In this document: piece after piece, positions 24,701-35,367 of the stretch
How the letters are laid out: every line of letters starts with the position of its first letter
Position numbering within the stretch: the stretch's first letter is position 1
NCBI RefSeq assembly: GCF_016859285.1
Contig: NC_053411.1
Coordinates: forward strand, 2,295,501-2,359,500
Direction of reading: 5' to 3'
DNA length: 64,000 nt
Origin: Xiphias gladius
Taxonomy: Eukaryota > Chordata > Actinopteri > Istiophoriformes > Xiphiidae
Position numbers and translations under genes: made by a program
Notes under the pieces: model-generated
What the model saw: the letters and a program-made list of their open reading frames with translations, nothing else
What the model was told of the DNA's origin: nothing
Databases searched by the model: none

Positions 24701-27005
24701 CGTTATAGTGCAGATTGCGAAATAAGGTTGGTCAGCAAAGATTTTGGTTTTTGTCTCTGTCCAGACACAACAGTTGCAAACCTGGCAACCTGCCTCAGAC
24801 ACTAAGACTCCAAAGTCACTGGCCCTGGTTGTTTGCCAAGGAACTGTTCCAGCACAAACTCTCTGTAAAATCAATAGTTGTTATTTTTACATTTCTGTTT
24901 GTGTACAGTTTTAACAAATGAGATCCTACGTGTTTAAGAAAGACTTCTATGGTGTTGGTAGGTGTATTTTTGAACTTAAGACAGACCCAGGCTAGCAGTT
25001 TCCCCCTGCTTCCAGTCTTCATGCTAAGCTAGGCTAACCATGTCCTGACTCCAACAACTCTCATTTCACTCTTGACAGACAGCCAATAAGCAAAAGTTAA
25101 ATTTATCTAATAATATGTATTCTGACAAAGGTTTGCATCAGTAAGGTTTTCTATACACAGGACAAAATCTTCAATTATGACCTGTTCAGAAACACAGAAA
25201 ATGTAGATTTTCCGTCTCTAACATAAAATCTTCAATCATGTGCCTAAATAAATCATAAATTTTGGTTGTTGAAAGATTATTGATTGAGTCTTTAATAATT
25301 GCGATTGAGGCCAGCATTAGAGAGTGAAATTAACTAACTGCGCAGTGTCAAATGCAATAATGAGTAGGTTATCTTAACAATACAAAGGAAATTGTTGATT
25401 ACTTTTCTGCTTACTTTGGTAGGTTGGAGGGATATCTGAGGTCGACTCCAGCTCTTTAGAAACACACGACCCTCTTGACTACCATCGTGGTCCTGACCCT
25501 TCAGCACTGTGGCGGTCTTACAAAGAACAAGCCAGGCACAGGTCAGTTTCTTGACCAGGTTTGAACATTGACATTCATACAATAATCATGCACTTGACAC
25601 GCCTTTTGTTTTAAAATCCAGCTGTGTATTGAGCCCTAATCAACAAGTCTGGAAGTATTTACTCCATTTAACCAATTTAAATAAGGTGCCTGTATTGTAA
25701 CGGGGTTGGTGCTGCATTGGGAAGCGTAATTACAAGTAAAGAGGATATAATCAAAAAACATCAAAAGAAAACATTTGATAATTATTAATTTAATGTTTTT
25801 CTAATGACTACACAAGTCAAATTATACAATCTTTCAATAAAGTTTGGAGCTGTTGGAAGGTAAATTTTTTTTTTTTCCACTTTTAATGGAGCTAAGCTAT
25901 AATTTTCTCCCTGTTCCCAGTCTTCTTGCTAAACTAGGTTAAAAATATCATGGACTGTGAGCATCTCAGTAATGGATGCACAGAAATTAGATTCGGATTA
26001 GTCTTCTCATCTGACTTGAGTTTTACTGCGAACAAACATATGCAGATGACACTGGAATATTTTTTTTCAGGTAAGTCATGACGACATCTAAGAAATGTCA
26101 CTTAGTTAAAAATTCCCTGACTGTGATTGTTAAGGTCTCTAACCAGTTCTCACAGAGAATGGGAAGAAGTCCATGAGCGTGTACGAGGACTCCTCACGAC
26201 ACCAAAAGCTGTATGGCGACTACTCTACGTAAGTAATGAAAAGCATTAGAGCTGCTGTCAGTTTTCACTTCTCCCCAGATGTACTGTTTATTATTCACTC
26301 ATCATTTCCAGCCACACCAATTTTTAAATTTTTTCAATTGCTGTTTAGCTACTGTAGACTACACATAACCTGTCCTCCAGAAGTGTCACAGTAAAAGCTG
26401 TTCGTCTGTTTAAATGGAATTCATTTGAAAAATCTAGAGGATGTGTTGAATTTCCTTGACAGTAACTTAAGTACCCTTGAAATCAACAAGTGATGAAACC
26501 AGTAATTCTGTTAAAAAGAGAAACTGTGAACCACTTTGACTTTGTTGTTGTTCTGATGGAATTGATGATGTGGAAATGGTCATTATACTGAATAGACATA
26601 ATAGTAAAGGTAATTCCTCCCCTCATCAGTGTTTTTTACCTGACCTTTATTTGCTTGTGCTGGTTATTACTTAAGACTGGCATTATTTGAATAGTGACTT
26701 ATATTTTAGAATTTAGTATAAATTAACAGTAGTTAGAGTAGATTTATCTAACAGAGCAAGCATACAATTTTTCCTTCGTTTATTTTTGAAGGCAAAGTTG
26801 TCCCACTATGAGCACAACTTTGCTACAAACATGTATAAAATGGCTCCAGGAATGCACTTAACATTACAGATTGATTATATAACAATGTACGATGACAGAG
26901 GGTTTTTCTCTTACATGCATGATTGTTGTTGTCTTTCAGGGGGCCACAGTCTCTGAAGTAGAAAGGGTTTTGGCCAGAAGGTCCATCTCTCCAGGTCCAC
27001 CGTAA
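15769..27005 (+). CDS. spata6l: Spermatogenesis associated 6-like protein
   Basis: It belongs to the SPATA6 family; SPATA6 itself acts in the sperm head-tail coupling apparatus, and the function of the -like paralogue is less clear. Coding exons: 15769-15816, 18230-18367, 18682-18730, 19523-19564, 19708-19832, 20333-20425, 21095-21361, 23909-24008, 24248-24291, 25423-25541, 26135-26228, 26940-27005; phases join to give 394 aa. The N-terminal SPATA6 domain (about residues 8-150) carries VSCPGVHLPAKDDIYLS, the FGQY-like MGQYRQSECLPAVFPLLF, FEKIFRHAVDPGDIA, FLFPEPKLVPSFSGMDREVL and GIAPRLEFSTKATIIEC. Exon 21095-21361 encodes an Arg/Ser-rich linker. The end has HERVRGLLTTPKA and finishes at TAA 27003-27005. 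The second intron is GC-AG. Choice of spata6l over spata6 rests on the neighbouring slc1a1 (the same tail-to-tail pair as on human 9p24) and on length. Confidence 0.9.
16576..16868. repeat. Probable hAT-type MITE in spata6l intron 1
   Basis: It starts GGGCTGTGTCCCAAATTACTC and ends GAGTGAGCAAGAGGTGATTT then CAGATACAGCAC, an imperfect inverted terminal repeat (GCTGTGTCC versus GATACAGC). The internal AATGCAATGCACCACG and TATATAGGGAGTAG are typical of an abundant fish MITE. Non-coding. Confidence 0.45.
18368..18681 (+). other. GC-AG intron of spata6l
   Basis: The donor reads GAAAAG/GCAGGT and the acceptor TTTGTCTCTAG/ATT. Joining at GC keeps the frame and the conserved FEKIF junction. Using the GT four bases downstream (GAAAAGGCAG/GT) would shift the frame into an early stop within exon 18682-18730. 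GC-AG introns are a small but known class of U2 introns. Confidence 0.85.
18975..19150 (+). repeat. Unclassified repeat shared with 22090-22500
   Basis: CAGTGGATGGAGTTTGCACA and the following GTTGTCATGG recur with small changes at 22098-22130, and the downstream AGACAGTGAGATGG-AGTGAAAG recurs near 22445-22465. Both copies are in spata6l introns; the second is interrupted by about 300 bp of other repeat sequence. Family unknown. Confidence 0.4.
20753..21043 (-). mobile_element. L2-like LINE reverse transcriptase remnant, minus strand
   Basis: The minus strand encodes YVKPSARTLGVI, then after an apparent internal deletion SRLQLAQNSAARFLMGSK and HLLIPLHGFPVDYEIIFKML, matching the C-terminal part of L2/Rex-type non-LTR reverse transcriptases, whose usual form ends RLQLVQNAAARLL and LHWLPV. 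The catalytic centre is absent. The fragment ends about 50 bp upstream of spata6l exon 21095-21361. Confidence 0.75.
22090..22500. repeat. Composite repeat in spata6l intron
   Basis: Outer parts match the repeat at 18975-19150; the middle (about 22180-22350) carries GGGGCCCCAGACCTTC, similar to 14812-15195, and a perfect 14-bp hairpin. This looks like one decayed element nested in another. Confidence 0.35.
22264..22296. repeat. Perfect 14-bp inverted repeat (hairpin)
   Basis: The arms TCTTTCTCTGGCCA (22264-22277) and its exact complement (22283-22296) are separated by CCAGA. Within the composite repeat of a spata6l intron. Confidence 0.8.
22928..23851 (+). mobile_element. Degenerate Tc1-like element in spata6l intron
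   Basis: The left end TTCAGAAAGCATTCAGACCC and the inverse of the right end, TTCAGAAAGTATGCAGACCC, form terminal inverted repeats; CATAATGACAAAGTGAAAAC is found near both ends. The interior contains AATTGATTGGACATAGTTTA and GGAAAGGCACACACCTG-like text also seen at 49255-49300, so it is the same family as the copy at 49083. The transposase is reduced to fragments with many stops. It ends 57 bp before exon 23909-24008. Confidence 0.8.
24374..25092. repeat. Palindromic fish MITE, full-length copy
   Basis: It starts TTAAAGGAATAGGTCAACGT then TTTGGGAAATG. The left arm contains GCTAGCTTGGCTCTGTTGAA and TAAAGCTCACTGATGAACAC; the right arm contains the inverse order (GGTGTTGGTAGGTGTATTTT, CCCAGGCTAGCAGTTTCCCC, GCTAAGCTAGGCTAACC). 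The right terminus is decayed. The whole unit is a long imperfect palindrome in the spata6l intron before exon 25423-25541. Confidence 0.7.
25855..25945 (-). repeat. Palindromic MITE fragment
   Basis: TTTTCTCCCTGTTCCCAGTC then TTCTTGCTAAACTAGGTTAA matches the right arm of the palindromic MITE. Both termini are lost. In a spata6l intron. Confidence 0.45.
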
Positions 27006-27772
27006 TGACCTTGCCAGGCTCTGGAAAGGTGAGATGGAGCTGCTCTGTGCTTCACAGTTTCACTTTTCACTTTAAAAACTGCTGCTCCGTCGGGGCATCC
27101 TGTTGGCCTTGGAGTTAATGTGTACCATGTAATTGCAACATCCCTTGTTTGACTTTTGTTGCATATCAGAACACTGTCTTTATAAATTAAAGGCAAGAAA
27201 TCCCCGAAATTTTTAAAAAGACAATTTTTCCTCTGTGTTGAGAATTTGTTATTTTCTCGATGTGAACCTGTTGAAACTCTTCTAGATTGTCTTAGATATG
27301 TAGAAAAAACTGTCCATATACTTTGTGATTCATTTTTGGACTAAAATACTGCAAAATAATGCATTTTGGTGCATTTTCAAAGACTCAGACAGATTTTTCA
27401 AAATTATTTGTATGTAATTTATGTATATGACTCATGTTTTTTATTGGTTTCTAATTCAATATACCAAGTGGATATGTTAACTTAAAGTTCCATTAATCCA
27501 TTTTTGGCCTCTAGAGGACAGTATTTAGACTTTAAAACAAACTCACAACTAACTAATTTATCACCCCCCCATGTCTTGTTTCTTCTGAATTTGTCCCCGC
27601 TGTACAATGGATGCCAGGTTAGGACAACCTTTGGAAAGCACTGTAGCAGAATTAGTTATTGCAAATCATATTGTTTTTATGTGTGTGACGTTAGACATCT
27701 GCCTTTTTGCTCTCCTTTAGGGAAAGAGACCACCGTATTGCCAATAAAGTCTTCAGATATCATGACTCTGCT
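27006..27772 (+). other. spata6l 3' UTR / spacer
   Basis: Non-coding after the spata6l stop. ATTAAA near 27186 and AATAAA near 27743 are possible polyadenylation signals; which is used cannot be told from sequence. Confidence 0.4.

Positions 27773-27844
<72 letters not shown>
27773..27844. repeat. (GT)n microsatellite, about 36 units
   Basis: An uninterrupted GT run in the spacer downstream of spata6l. Long cysteine/valine or histidine/threonine open frames across it are artefacts of the repeat. Confidence 0.98.
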
Positions 27845-27847
<3 letters not shown>

Positions 27848-29149
27848 AAAACAGAGACGTGTTTCATTGGTTTGATAAATGTCCACACACACTGTAATAA
27901 TGACTGGCAAAATAATGTGTTTCATGTTAAAATAAACTTCAGTGAAATGAAACTCATTTTTATCTCAGTTTGATCACAGTATGGAGGCAACAATATCGGT
28001 TTGACGTCATAAGTCTCTATATAGTTAATCTATCAGGCTGACATTGTCGAGTCCTTAGGTGAATCACTCGAAGGCTATTAAAAGCAAATTCTGTCTATGG
28101 CAATGCAGCTCCGTGTGAACTACTGGCATATATCAAAGAAATAGCTGCTCTCTGTGACTGCGAGGCATTAAGCACTGGCTCTACCAGGAACATTATGATC
28201 TATTGCCGAATGGCTGCCGAAACAGAACTCTATTTTGGTGTACCATGGTGGGAGTGCAGACTTTTTTTAGTGGTTTGCTTGGTCAGTTTTAACAGAAGTC
28301 TTTAAATAATGCTATAAATAACAGTTTGGAACTAGCAGGGGCTGCTTTACTTGACAGTGAAGGGGGTATGTGATAGAAGGCTTTAGATGTTCTATTTAAG
28401 GGAACTACTCCTTTGAAGGACACAGGTGAAGACGAAGCCTTCGGACAACTGAAGGCTAGTGGGCGGAATCTGCACCTGCTTCCTAGATGAGACAGTCTAT
28501 ACAAAACCATAGTGATGACCATAATGTAGATCACTACAGAATCAGCAAAAAGAAAAAAAAAGTGAATTAATGAACATTTCCATCGACTACCATCAGCTTT
28601 TGGCACTAATTTTCCGTTTGGGCGCCATTAAACCATTGCGAGAGGTGATACAACAAGATGACATAATTCAAAGAGGACCAGTCAAACCTCAAATGGTAAA
28701 AAAAAATGTAATGAAAAGCATGATTAAAAACATGACATGTTTATTTCATGTATTAATTTGAGGAAGGTTATGGTCTCTTTAACAGGAGCTTCAGTAGATG
28801 TTTAAATCACGTCTGGTGCACATCATGATTTATTTGTTACATTTGTTTTCATTTCATTTTGTCACATTTTGCTTTTATCGATTAAAAACCATTTCCAACT
28901 CAGCCAAGTATAAAAACTTATTTGCAATATTTTGAAATTGAATGTTTGGCATTTCAGCTCAGGCTTTTTTTTTTAATGAAAATGCACATAAAAACAGGTG
29001 GATAGGATCCCACCTATTGTGAGTTCCTATCCCTAGCCTTGTAGACACTAAAACTTAAAGTCTCAGTATCTTTCAGTTGAACTAGGTTGTACAACATGTC
29101 GTACAACTGCGTCTGAAGTAGAAGTGTTTATAGCTGTCCCAAATGCCCA
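27845..29149. other. Spacer, nothing recognised
   Basis: Tail-to-tail region between spata6l and slc1a1. No exon with supported splice sites and no named repeat were identified. Confidence 0.45.
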
Positions 29150-29310
29150 ATGACTGTGGGGTAATTCAAAAAGCTTCAGCTTGTGTTTCTTGAAGTAGTT
29201 CATGGTTGATTTTGAGGTCTGCTTTGGATCATTGTTCTGTTGTAGAAGCCACCCTCTTTTTAGTTTCAGTTTTTTGACTGACTGCAGGACATTTGCATTC
29301 ACAATTTGAA
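29150..29310 (-). mobile_element. Tc1-like transposase fragment, minus strand
   Basis: The minus strand encodes LQSVKKLKLKRGWLLQQNND followed by PKQTSKSTMNYFKKHKLKLF, matching the second catalytic Asp region of Tc1 transposases (usual NDPKHTSK). The downstream PDLNP motif has been lost. Terminal repeats are not evident. Confidence 0.7.
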
Positions 29311-29562
29311 TAAATGAAGCATTAACAATGAACATATAACAAAATAACAGAATCAAACATGAATTAAATTGATCTTTGAATGATAAACTGAATGGATCAT
29401 TTTATTTCAGTTACAGTGAAATGCCGTGGAATTAGAATAATCAGAGAATGGTGGAACACTATGGGGAATTAATAATTTCTCTAGCACTAAAAATGAATAA
29501 TTTACAGCACAATCGGACATCAACTCTTATCACAGACAGCAGAAGTAAAGTTTAACCTACTT

Positions 29563-29802
29563 TTGGAGTACTGTCTTAGAGCTGGCCCCTTCCACTTGGA
29601 TCTGGAGTTGTTTCCAAGCAATGGGTCTGATAGTGGGGCTACTCAGCTGATGGCCTCACTCCAGTGGATGGAGCAGATTTTAAGGCTGAGGGGGGCTCTT
29701 GCAAGCAGGCAGAAGTTGGCAGATGATGCAGCTTCTGTTGGTTTCGTGGTCTGTTGCGGTTGTAATCGGATAGGCTATGCTACTCTCACTTTCTTTAACT
29801 AG
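29563..29802 (+). other. Short open frame of unknown meaning
   Basis: 79 codons open from ATG, with mixed composition (MEYCLRAGPFHLDLELF at the start). I recognise no family, no flanking splice sites and no signal peptide. It lies in a transposon-rich spacer and is most likely chance or repeat-derived. Confidence 0.15.
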
Positions 29803-30494
29803 ACCTGTTAAATAGTATTTAAAGTATCCAATTCGCCACATGAAAAAACTTCCAAAATACTATCAAAGTGAGACTTACTGAGGTACAAAAATATAAAAAC
29901 TTAGTCTCATTCAGTTTGGAATTGAGTTACGAACTGAGGCTGGTTTCACATAAAGATCAAAATGCTTAATAAAGAATAATTTTAAAAAAATGTTGCAAAA
30001 ATGCCAGAGATCCCACACTTTCCTTCTCACTATGGTAAATTACCTGATTTTAAACATACATTGAATGCACCAGTGTATTATTTAGAGAATGTTACATTAA
30101 TATTGCATAAAATATTAAGGAAAGCATATGGTGTGAACAGAGATCATAGTACAGCACATCAAAAAATTATTCAGATTGATATCCAGGATTAATTAACTAT
30201 CAAGATGATTTTCAATAGTGCTAATAAATGAACAGTTAAACAACAACTAGTTTCATTAACATTAAAAAATACATTCCTTCATATTTAATAACTATAACCT
30301 ATGAATCCCCAATAATTGCAGAGCTCTAATTATCCCTGGCCACTCTAGATAGCAGTGTGGTCACATGGTAAACCATGCATTTAATTTGTCATGTCTTAAC
30401 TTGGTAATTTTATATCATCCAGATAGGACCGTGGGCTAATTTTCATAAAACATTTTCTGAGTAATATTAACTGGATTAATATCAAAACTGGATG

Positions 30495-30498
<4 letters not shown>

Positions 30499-30557
<59 letters not shown>
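30499..30557. repeat. (GT)n microsatellite followed by GA run
   Basis: About 29 GT units, then GAGACAGAGAGAGAGA. Spacer between spata6l and slc1a1. Confidence 0.97.
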
Positions 30558-30559
<2 letters not shown>

Positions 30560-30599
30560 ACAGAGAGAGAGAAAAATTGAGAGAAAATATCAGATCACT

Positions 30600-33500
30600 G
30601 TGTGTTCACTTAGTGTTGCTTTTCCTTTGTAAAATATTTATCAAATTGTTAGGTTAAACATCAGTCACTTTATCATGTCTGTCCTCTTTCAGAAATTCAC
30701 AGCCATGTTAACCCCAAAAGGTCGTATAGAGAGAAAGATTCCATTCTATATTTTGTTATCATGACAAAACATCGGCCTCTTTTGGGTTGGAGGAAGGTGG
30801 TTCCTTCTTCAGGCCAATGTTATTTCTGACACTTTTATTATAAGGTGCGAAGTTCATCTGGAAAAGTCCTGAACATGTCTGAAAAGTTTTATTGTGTTTA
30901 ATTGTGAAAGACTCCGGGGGAATCTGCATGACTTTATTCAAAACCCACCGTGTATCTGCTAGTGGTATTCAAAGAAGGAGGAGTGTCCTCACTACAGCGC
31001 AAAACTACATCATTACCTCAACAGCGTATTAATAAAGGGCCAGTACACTTTGGGAAAGTTCAATTTAAGGTCATCGATTTAAATTTGCAGCAAAAACTAA
31101 GCTTAAAGTAAGATGAGATGAATTAAGATGAGCTTCAGATAAGCCATGTGGTGTGCTTTGCCGTCAGCCATAATGTCTTTTTTGTGTAATACCACTCAGA
31201 CCACAATGTAATCACCACGTAAAGGATTTAAAGAAAATAACGGTTCCGTACTGAACATCTCAAACAATCTCGTCATTATACTAATCATGCTGAATATGAC
31301 TGTAGACAACAAAATCAGACAAAAACATGAGCAGCTTGCTTTTATTAGCTTGCAGTTACACATAATGTAGTGCATGTTGGTTCACATACAGTAGGTACTC
31401 AAGTAGTTGTCTGTACAGAGAAAGGGTTGGTTGATGCCATCATAGTGTGCTTTTGAAATGTAGAATACAACCTGATGTGCGACGGTTATCTGCAGGTCCT
31501 CTCTGAAATACAAACAAGCATCTTCATTCACAAATGTTCATTTCAAATGTGGCCCTTTTGGCAGAGTATGGACAACTGAAATTGAGACACGGAGACTAAG
31601 AATGTATTCCAGAAACAAGGATTTGGAAACTTTGACCCCCTTGACAAAAGTGATGGGATGGCCCATCAACATAAAAGCCAAAGTCAGATACTTGGGCATT
31701 TGTTATCTCCAAGGATGTAGTCAAGTGAAATTACACTAAACCTGACAGCACTCTTTGAACTCTATCACTTTATTGAAGATTTTTTTTATTCTGAAAATGG
31801 ACAAAGTTTGAGTTTTCCACTGTCCTTGACCATAAAAGTATCAAAAATATCTACGTGATGCTTGGTTATTATAATAAATCTTAAAGATAACATAGCATTT
31901 TGCAGTTGCTAATTTTTGCTTTTTAGCTTTTCAGCTGTTACTTTGGGAGCAACATTTTATATTAGTATTTTACATCAAGCAAAGAAAATCTCACAGGTGT
32001 TTCTTCTGTGAATTTGCTAAGATGGACCACTGAAATTAGCATGTCTACCTAACAAGGAATTTTTAAAAGTAGTGTTTGCCATTGCTAATTTTATATGTCA
32101 ATCTAGCTACTAAACGTTAAGTATTAAAAACATTAGCTGTATATTTGGGAGCAGTACTTAACATACACCAAAGAAAATTTCACAGGTGTCGTTATTTGAT
32201 TTTTCCCAAGCTGGGCCGTTAAAATTAGCATGTCTCTCTAATGGGGAATTTATGACCTCCAGCTTCGAATTGAACACATTGTACAATATGTTATTGTGCT
32301 GTAAACTACTCTGGCACTTTCATTTATTCCACAAGCAACAAACTACCAGGGAAATTGTAGATGTCTGGTAATGAATGACAGGCTCATGTTCACACAGTGT
32401 TCTTTTGATGATGTACAAGTCAGGTAGATCTGCTGAGTCTGTAGTTCTAGAATACCTCACTTTGCATGTCATGAACAACATGAGGGTCACCAAGTTGTGT
32501 TGCAATGATTATTGTGTTTTCTGCCAGGAGATTGGGAAATGTATTTGGCCAGACTCGAGGAATGTTGGAAATGAAACCAAGTAGACAGTTATACTTCAAC
32601 CTAGAAATGATGATATTGATTATCATGCTGGGAACAGTGGTCGAGCGACCAGCACTAGGAACACCTGCTGTATTTATTCAAACACATTGTATAGGAATAG
32701 CATAAAAAGTACAACAGTGTACAATAGTACACAGTGGTACAATCATTGTGATACCAGTGTTGGTCCCATGTCATGCCATTTCAGTTTACTCCACCATTCA
32801 AACATCCTTTAGCCACTAATTCCAAGTTAAAGTACTGAATGTGTATGTGCGGGCATCAAAATATCCAGCTGCTACATGGACTCAAATACACAGCTCTGTT
32901 ACAGACATGGGCATATGTATCTATAAAAGAGCATAAGACAACAATTATGCTGTGAGCATCACAAGTAACAGTGCAGCCAGGGAACATTACCTTAAGTGCA
33001 GACATTTGTGGCATTACTTCACGCTGTGATTGGTCAGCTTTGTGGAGGTGAGAGAGTCACCGCTGTTTTTTCAATCTGCCTTCCACTATGGTAAACATTT
33101 TTGTTTCCAATGTGGTTGCATTGCATGTCTTATGAGCTGGTTCTTAGAGAGCATAAACCGGCCATTAGTCCTGCCAAGAGTATCGTTGTAAGAATAGCAA
33201 AACTATGCATATGTTGTTAATTTTGCCCAACAAGGTACTATCGTGGGATATTGTGAATATTGCTGTCTATGGAAGACTAGCCCATTTTAGATTTGTAACG
33301 CTATTTTTTTTTAGCCTTTTTTCTATGTTATGTTGTGACAGTGCAACTAGCCAATGATAGCCTTGTACAATTGTCTGCACCGACATTTAGCTAGTCAGAA
33401 GCTAACTACGCATCTAGGCTTTAAGTATACAAAATATACTGTAGCATCAAAAAATATACCAAGAAGCTCAGAAGAAAAAAAGAAAAGTACTTTGACATTT

Positions 33501-34108
33501 ATATAGGCTTGCTAGTTAGCTATTACAACATTTTCTCTGATAATTTGTCACTTTCCCATGGTGAGAGTTCCCAACAAAGCTGAACATTGTATATATGTAC
33601 AACACTCATGTATGGTCCTTTATCTCCTCTCCCTTTGCTAAAGTAACCTACATGTCCTCATGCTAACTAGCCAGTAACAAGAATACGGCACATGTAGATT
33701 TATTAGCAAAGAGGGTTTTGCTGGACTGATAGGTGCTGAAGACCTTCAAAATCAAAATCTGCTTATTGTGGGCATGACCGCACAGACCATGTTAATAACA
33801 GACTATGTTACTTAATGCAAAAAGTGCCTGTATTGTTATGTAATAATTATTCAGAGTTTTTCATTGATCATATTGTTTTCACACAGCCCAGTAGCAAATG
33901 TTCCAGGTGCAATTACCTGTTTGCAGTCTTATAGCAGTGGCTACAAACCAGATGTTTCCCAGGGCTGGGTCATTTTGAGGTGTTATAAATGACACTGCTT
34001 CTCTGAACCTGGTCAAAACCTGGAAATGTAACCATAAAGGAAAAAAGCTGTTGTAGCTATCTATCAGGGTGCTGTACTCATGTACTGCCTACATTTTTGC
34101 ATCTTGTA
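30600..34108. other. Spacer, possibly including the slc1a1 3' UTR
   Basis: No coding sequence recognised. Minus-strand AATAAA signals (TTTATT on the plus strand) occur near 31339, 32326, 32675 and 33698; any could end the slc1a1 transcript, but none is clearly preferred. Confidence 0.35.
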
Positions 34109-34237
34109 TTAAAGGAATACATTTTGGGGAATATGCTCCGTAACGCACAGACATGAGAGTGTGACCGATCGTTCTCAGCTCACTCTTGACAAAAAACTTA
34201 CTATGTGTATTTCCCAAAATGTCAAAATATTCCTTTA
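34109..34237. repeat. Short palindromic MITE, 129 bp
   Basis: TTAAAGGAATACATTTTGGG at the left and its inverted counterpart ending AAAATATTCCTTTA at the right frame a short interior with ACGCACAGACATGAGAGTGT. It is an internally deleted derivative of the family at 24374-25092. Confidence 0.75.
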
Positions 34238-34992
34238 TCAGGTGACCAAATGCGCCTAAGGTTTTCATGACTTGTTTCATAAAAATGTTTATAACCAGCT
34301 ACATTTTGATTAACAGATGAAAGCTTGCCATGTATCTGTGTCATAGCTGAGCTACCATAGCATCTGAACATATTTCAACCCTTCAACACAGTGAAAATAA
34401 AGTAGTGACATTTTTAAAAAGCACGTAGAGAGACACACGTTGATTATCAGATTATTGACATATAAATCCATTAGTTCACGATTAAAATGGTCTGGTTTGA
34501 GAAAGTACAATCAGGGGTATCTAATATACTTTAAGTTTTCCCACGCTGTCTAAACACAGACACTATTTAGGATTATTATACTTGCATCAATAAGTGTTAG
34601 TGATTTGGTTCTGAAAAAATCTCCTCAAGTTTCACAGTGTTCATTGACTTCATAAGCCTTTGTTGACCATCGCCAGTCTCTGGGAAATCTCCATAAAAAA
34701 ATTCAGTCTGCAGCCAGCGATCACCATTTCTTTAACATATTGCCTCATGCAACTCGGTGAAAAAACTCTTTATATGTTTGGCACAGTTTCAATATACAGA
34801 TAGATATACAAGCAGTGCATCATGGGACATAGACATTTAACAACAGCCACACAAAAAAGATCATTCAGGCATTTTTAGAGAAATCATATCTAATCAAGGA
34901 GCAAATAAAGCACATAGGACTACATTTCTATTTTCCTTTTTTTGCAAAGTACATACACACAGCTCAGATGCGTCCAAAAAGAATATCCTCAT

Positions 34993-35047
<55 letters not shown>
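34993..35047. repeat. (GCAC)n/(AC)n microsatellite
   Basis: CGCA repeats merge into a pure AC run; in the likely slc1a1 3' UTR, about 320 bp from its stop codon. Confidence 0.95.
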
Positions 35048-35053
<6 letters not shown>

Positions 35054-35367
35054 AAGCTCTTCTTTCGAGTGCATCTTTGCAAGAAAGAACACACTCTTAA
35101 TCAAAAGAAGACTGACTTTTCTTAATCTTGGCACAATTTGAGTAAGAGGGAAGCACTTTAATCTAGTCGTGGTTGTAAATGTCCGACGTGAAGGGTGACC
35201 ATCTTGGATAACCTTGATGGAGGCCGCTATTGCTGATGTCTGAGCTTGGATGGGTCTGGTTGGATAGTTTTCCTCTCTTAGCATGGTGCTGATACATGAT
35301 GGAAGGTTTTCTGCTTTACATCCCTAGCAACATGGCACTTTCTCTGCAACTCTGAGCCAGCCAGAGG

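Noticed and set aside
27504-27973. Long Cys/Val open frames over the GT tract
   Set aside because: The amino acid runs are simply the translation of a dinucleotide repeat in each frame; no codon structure outside it.
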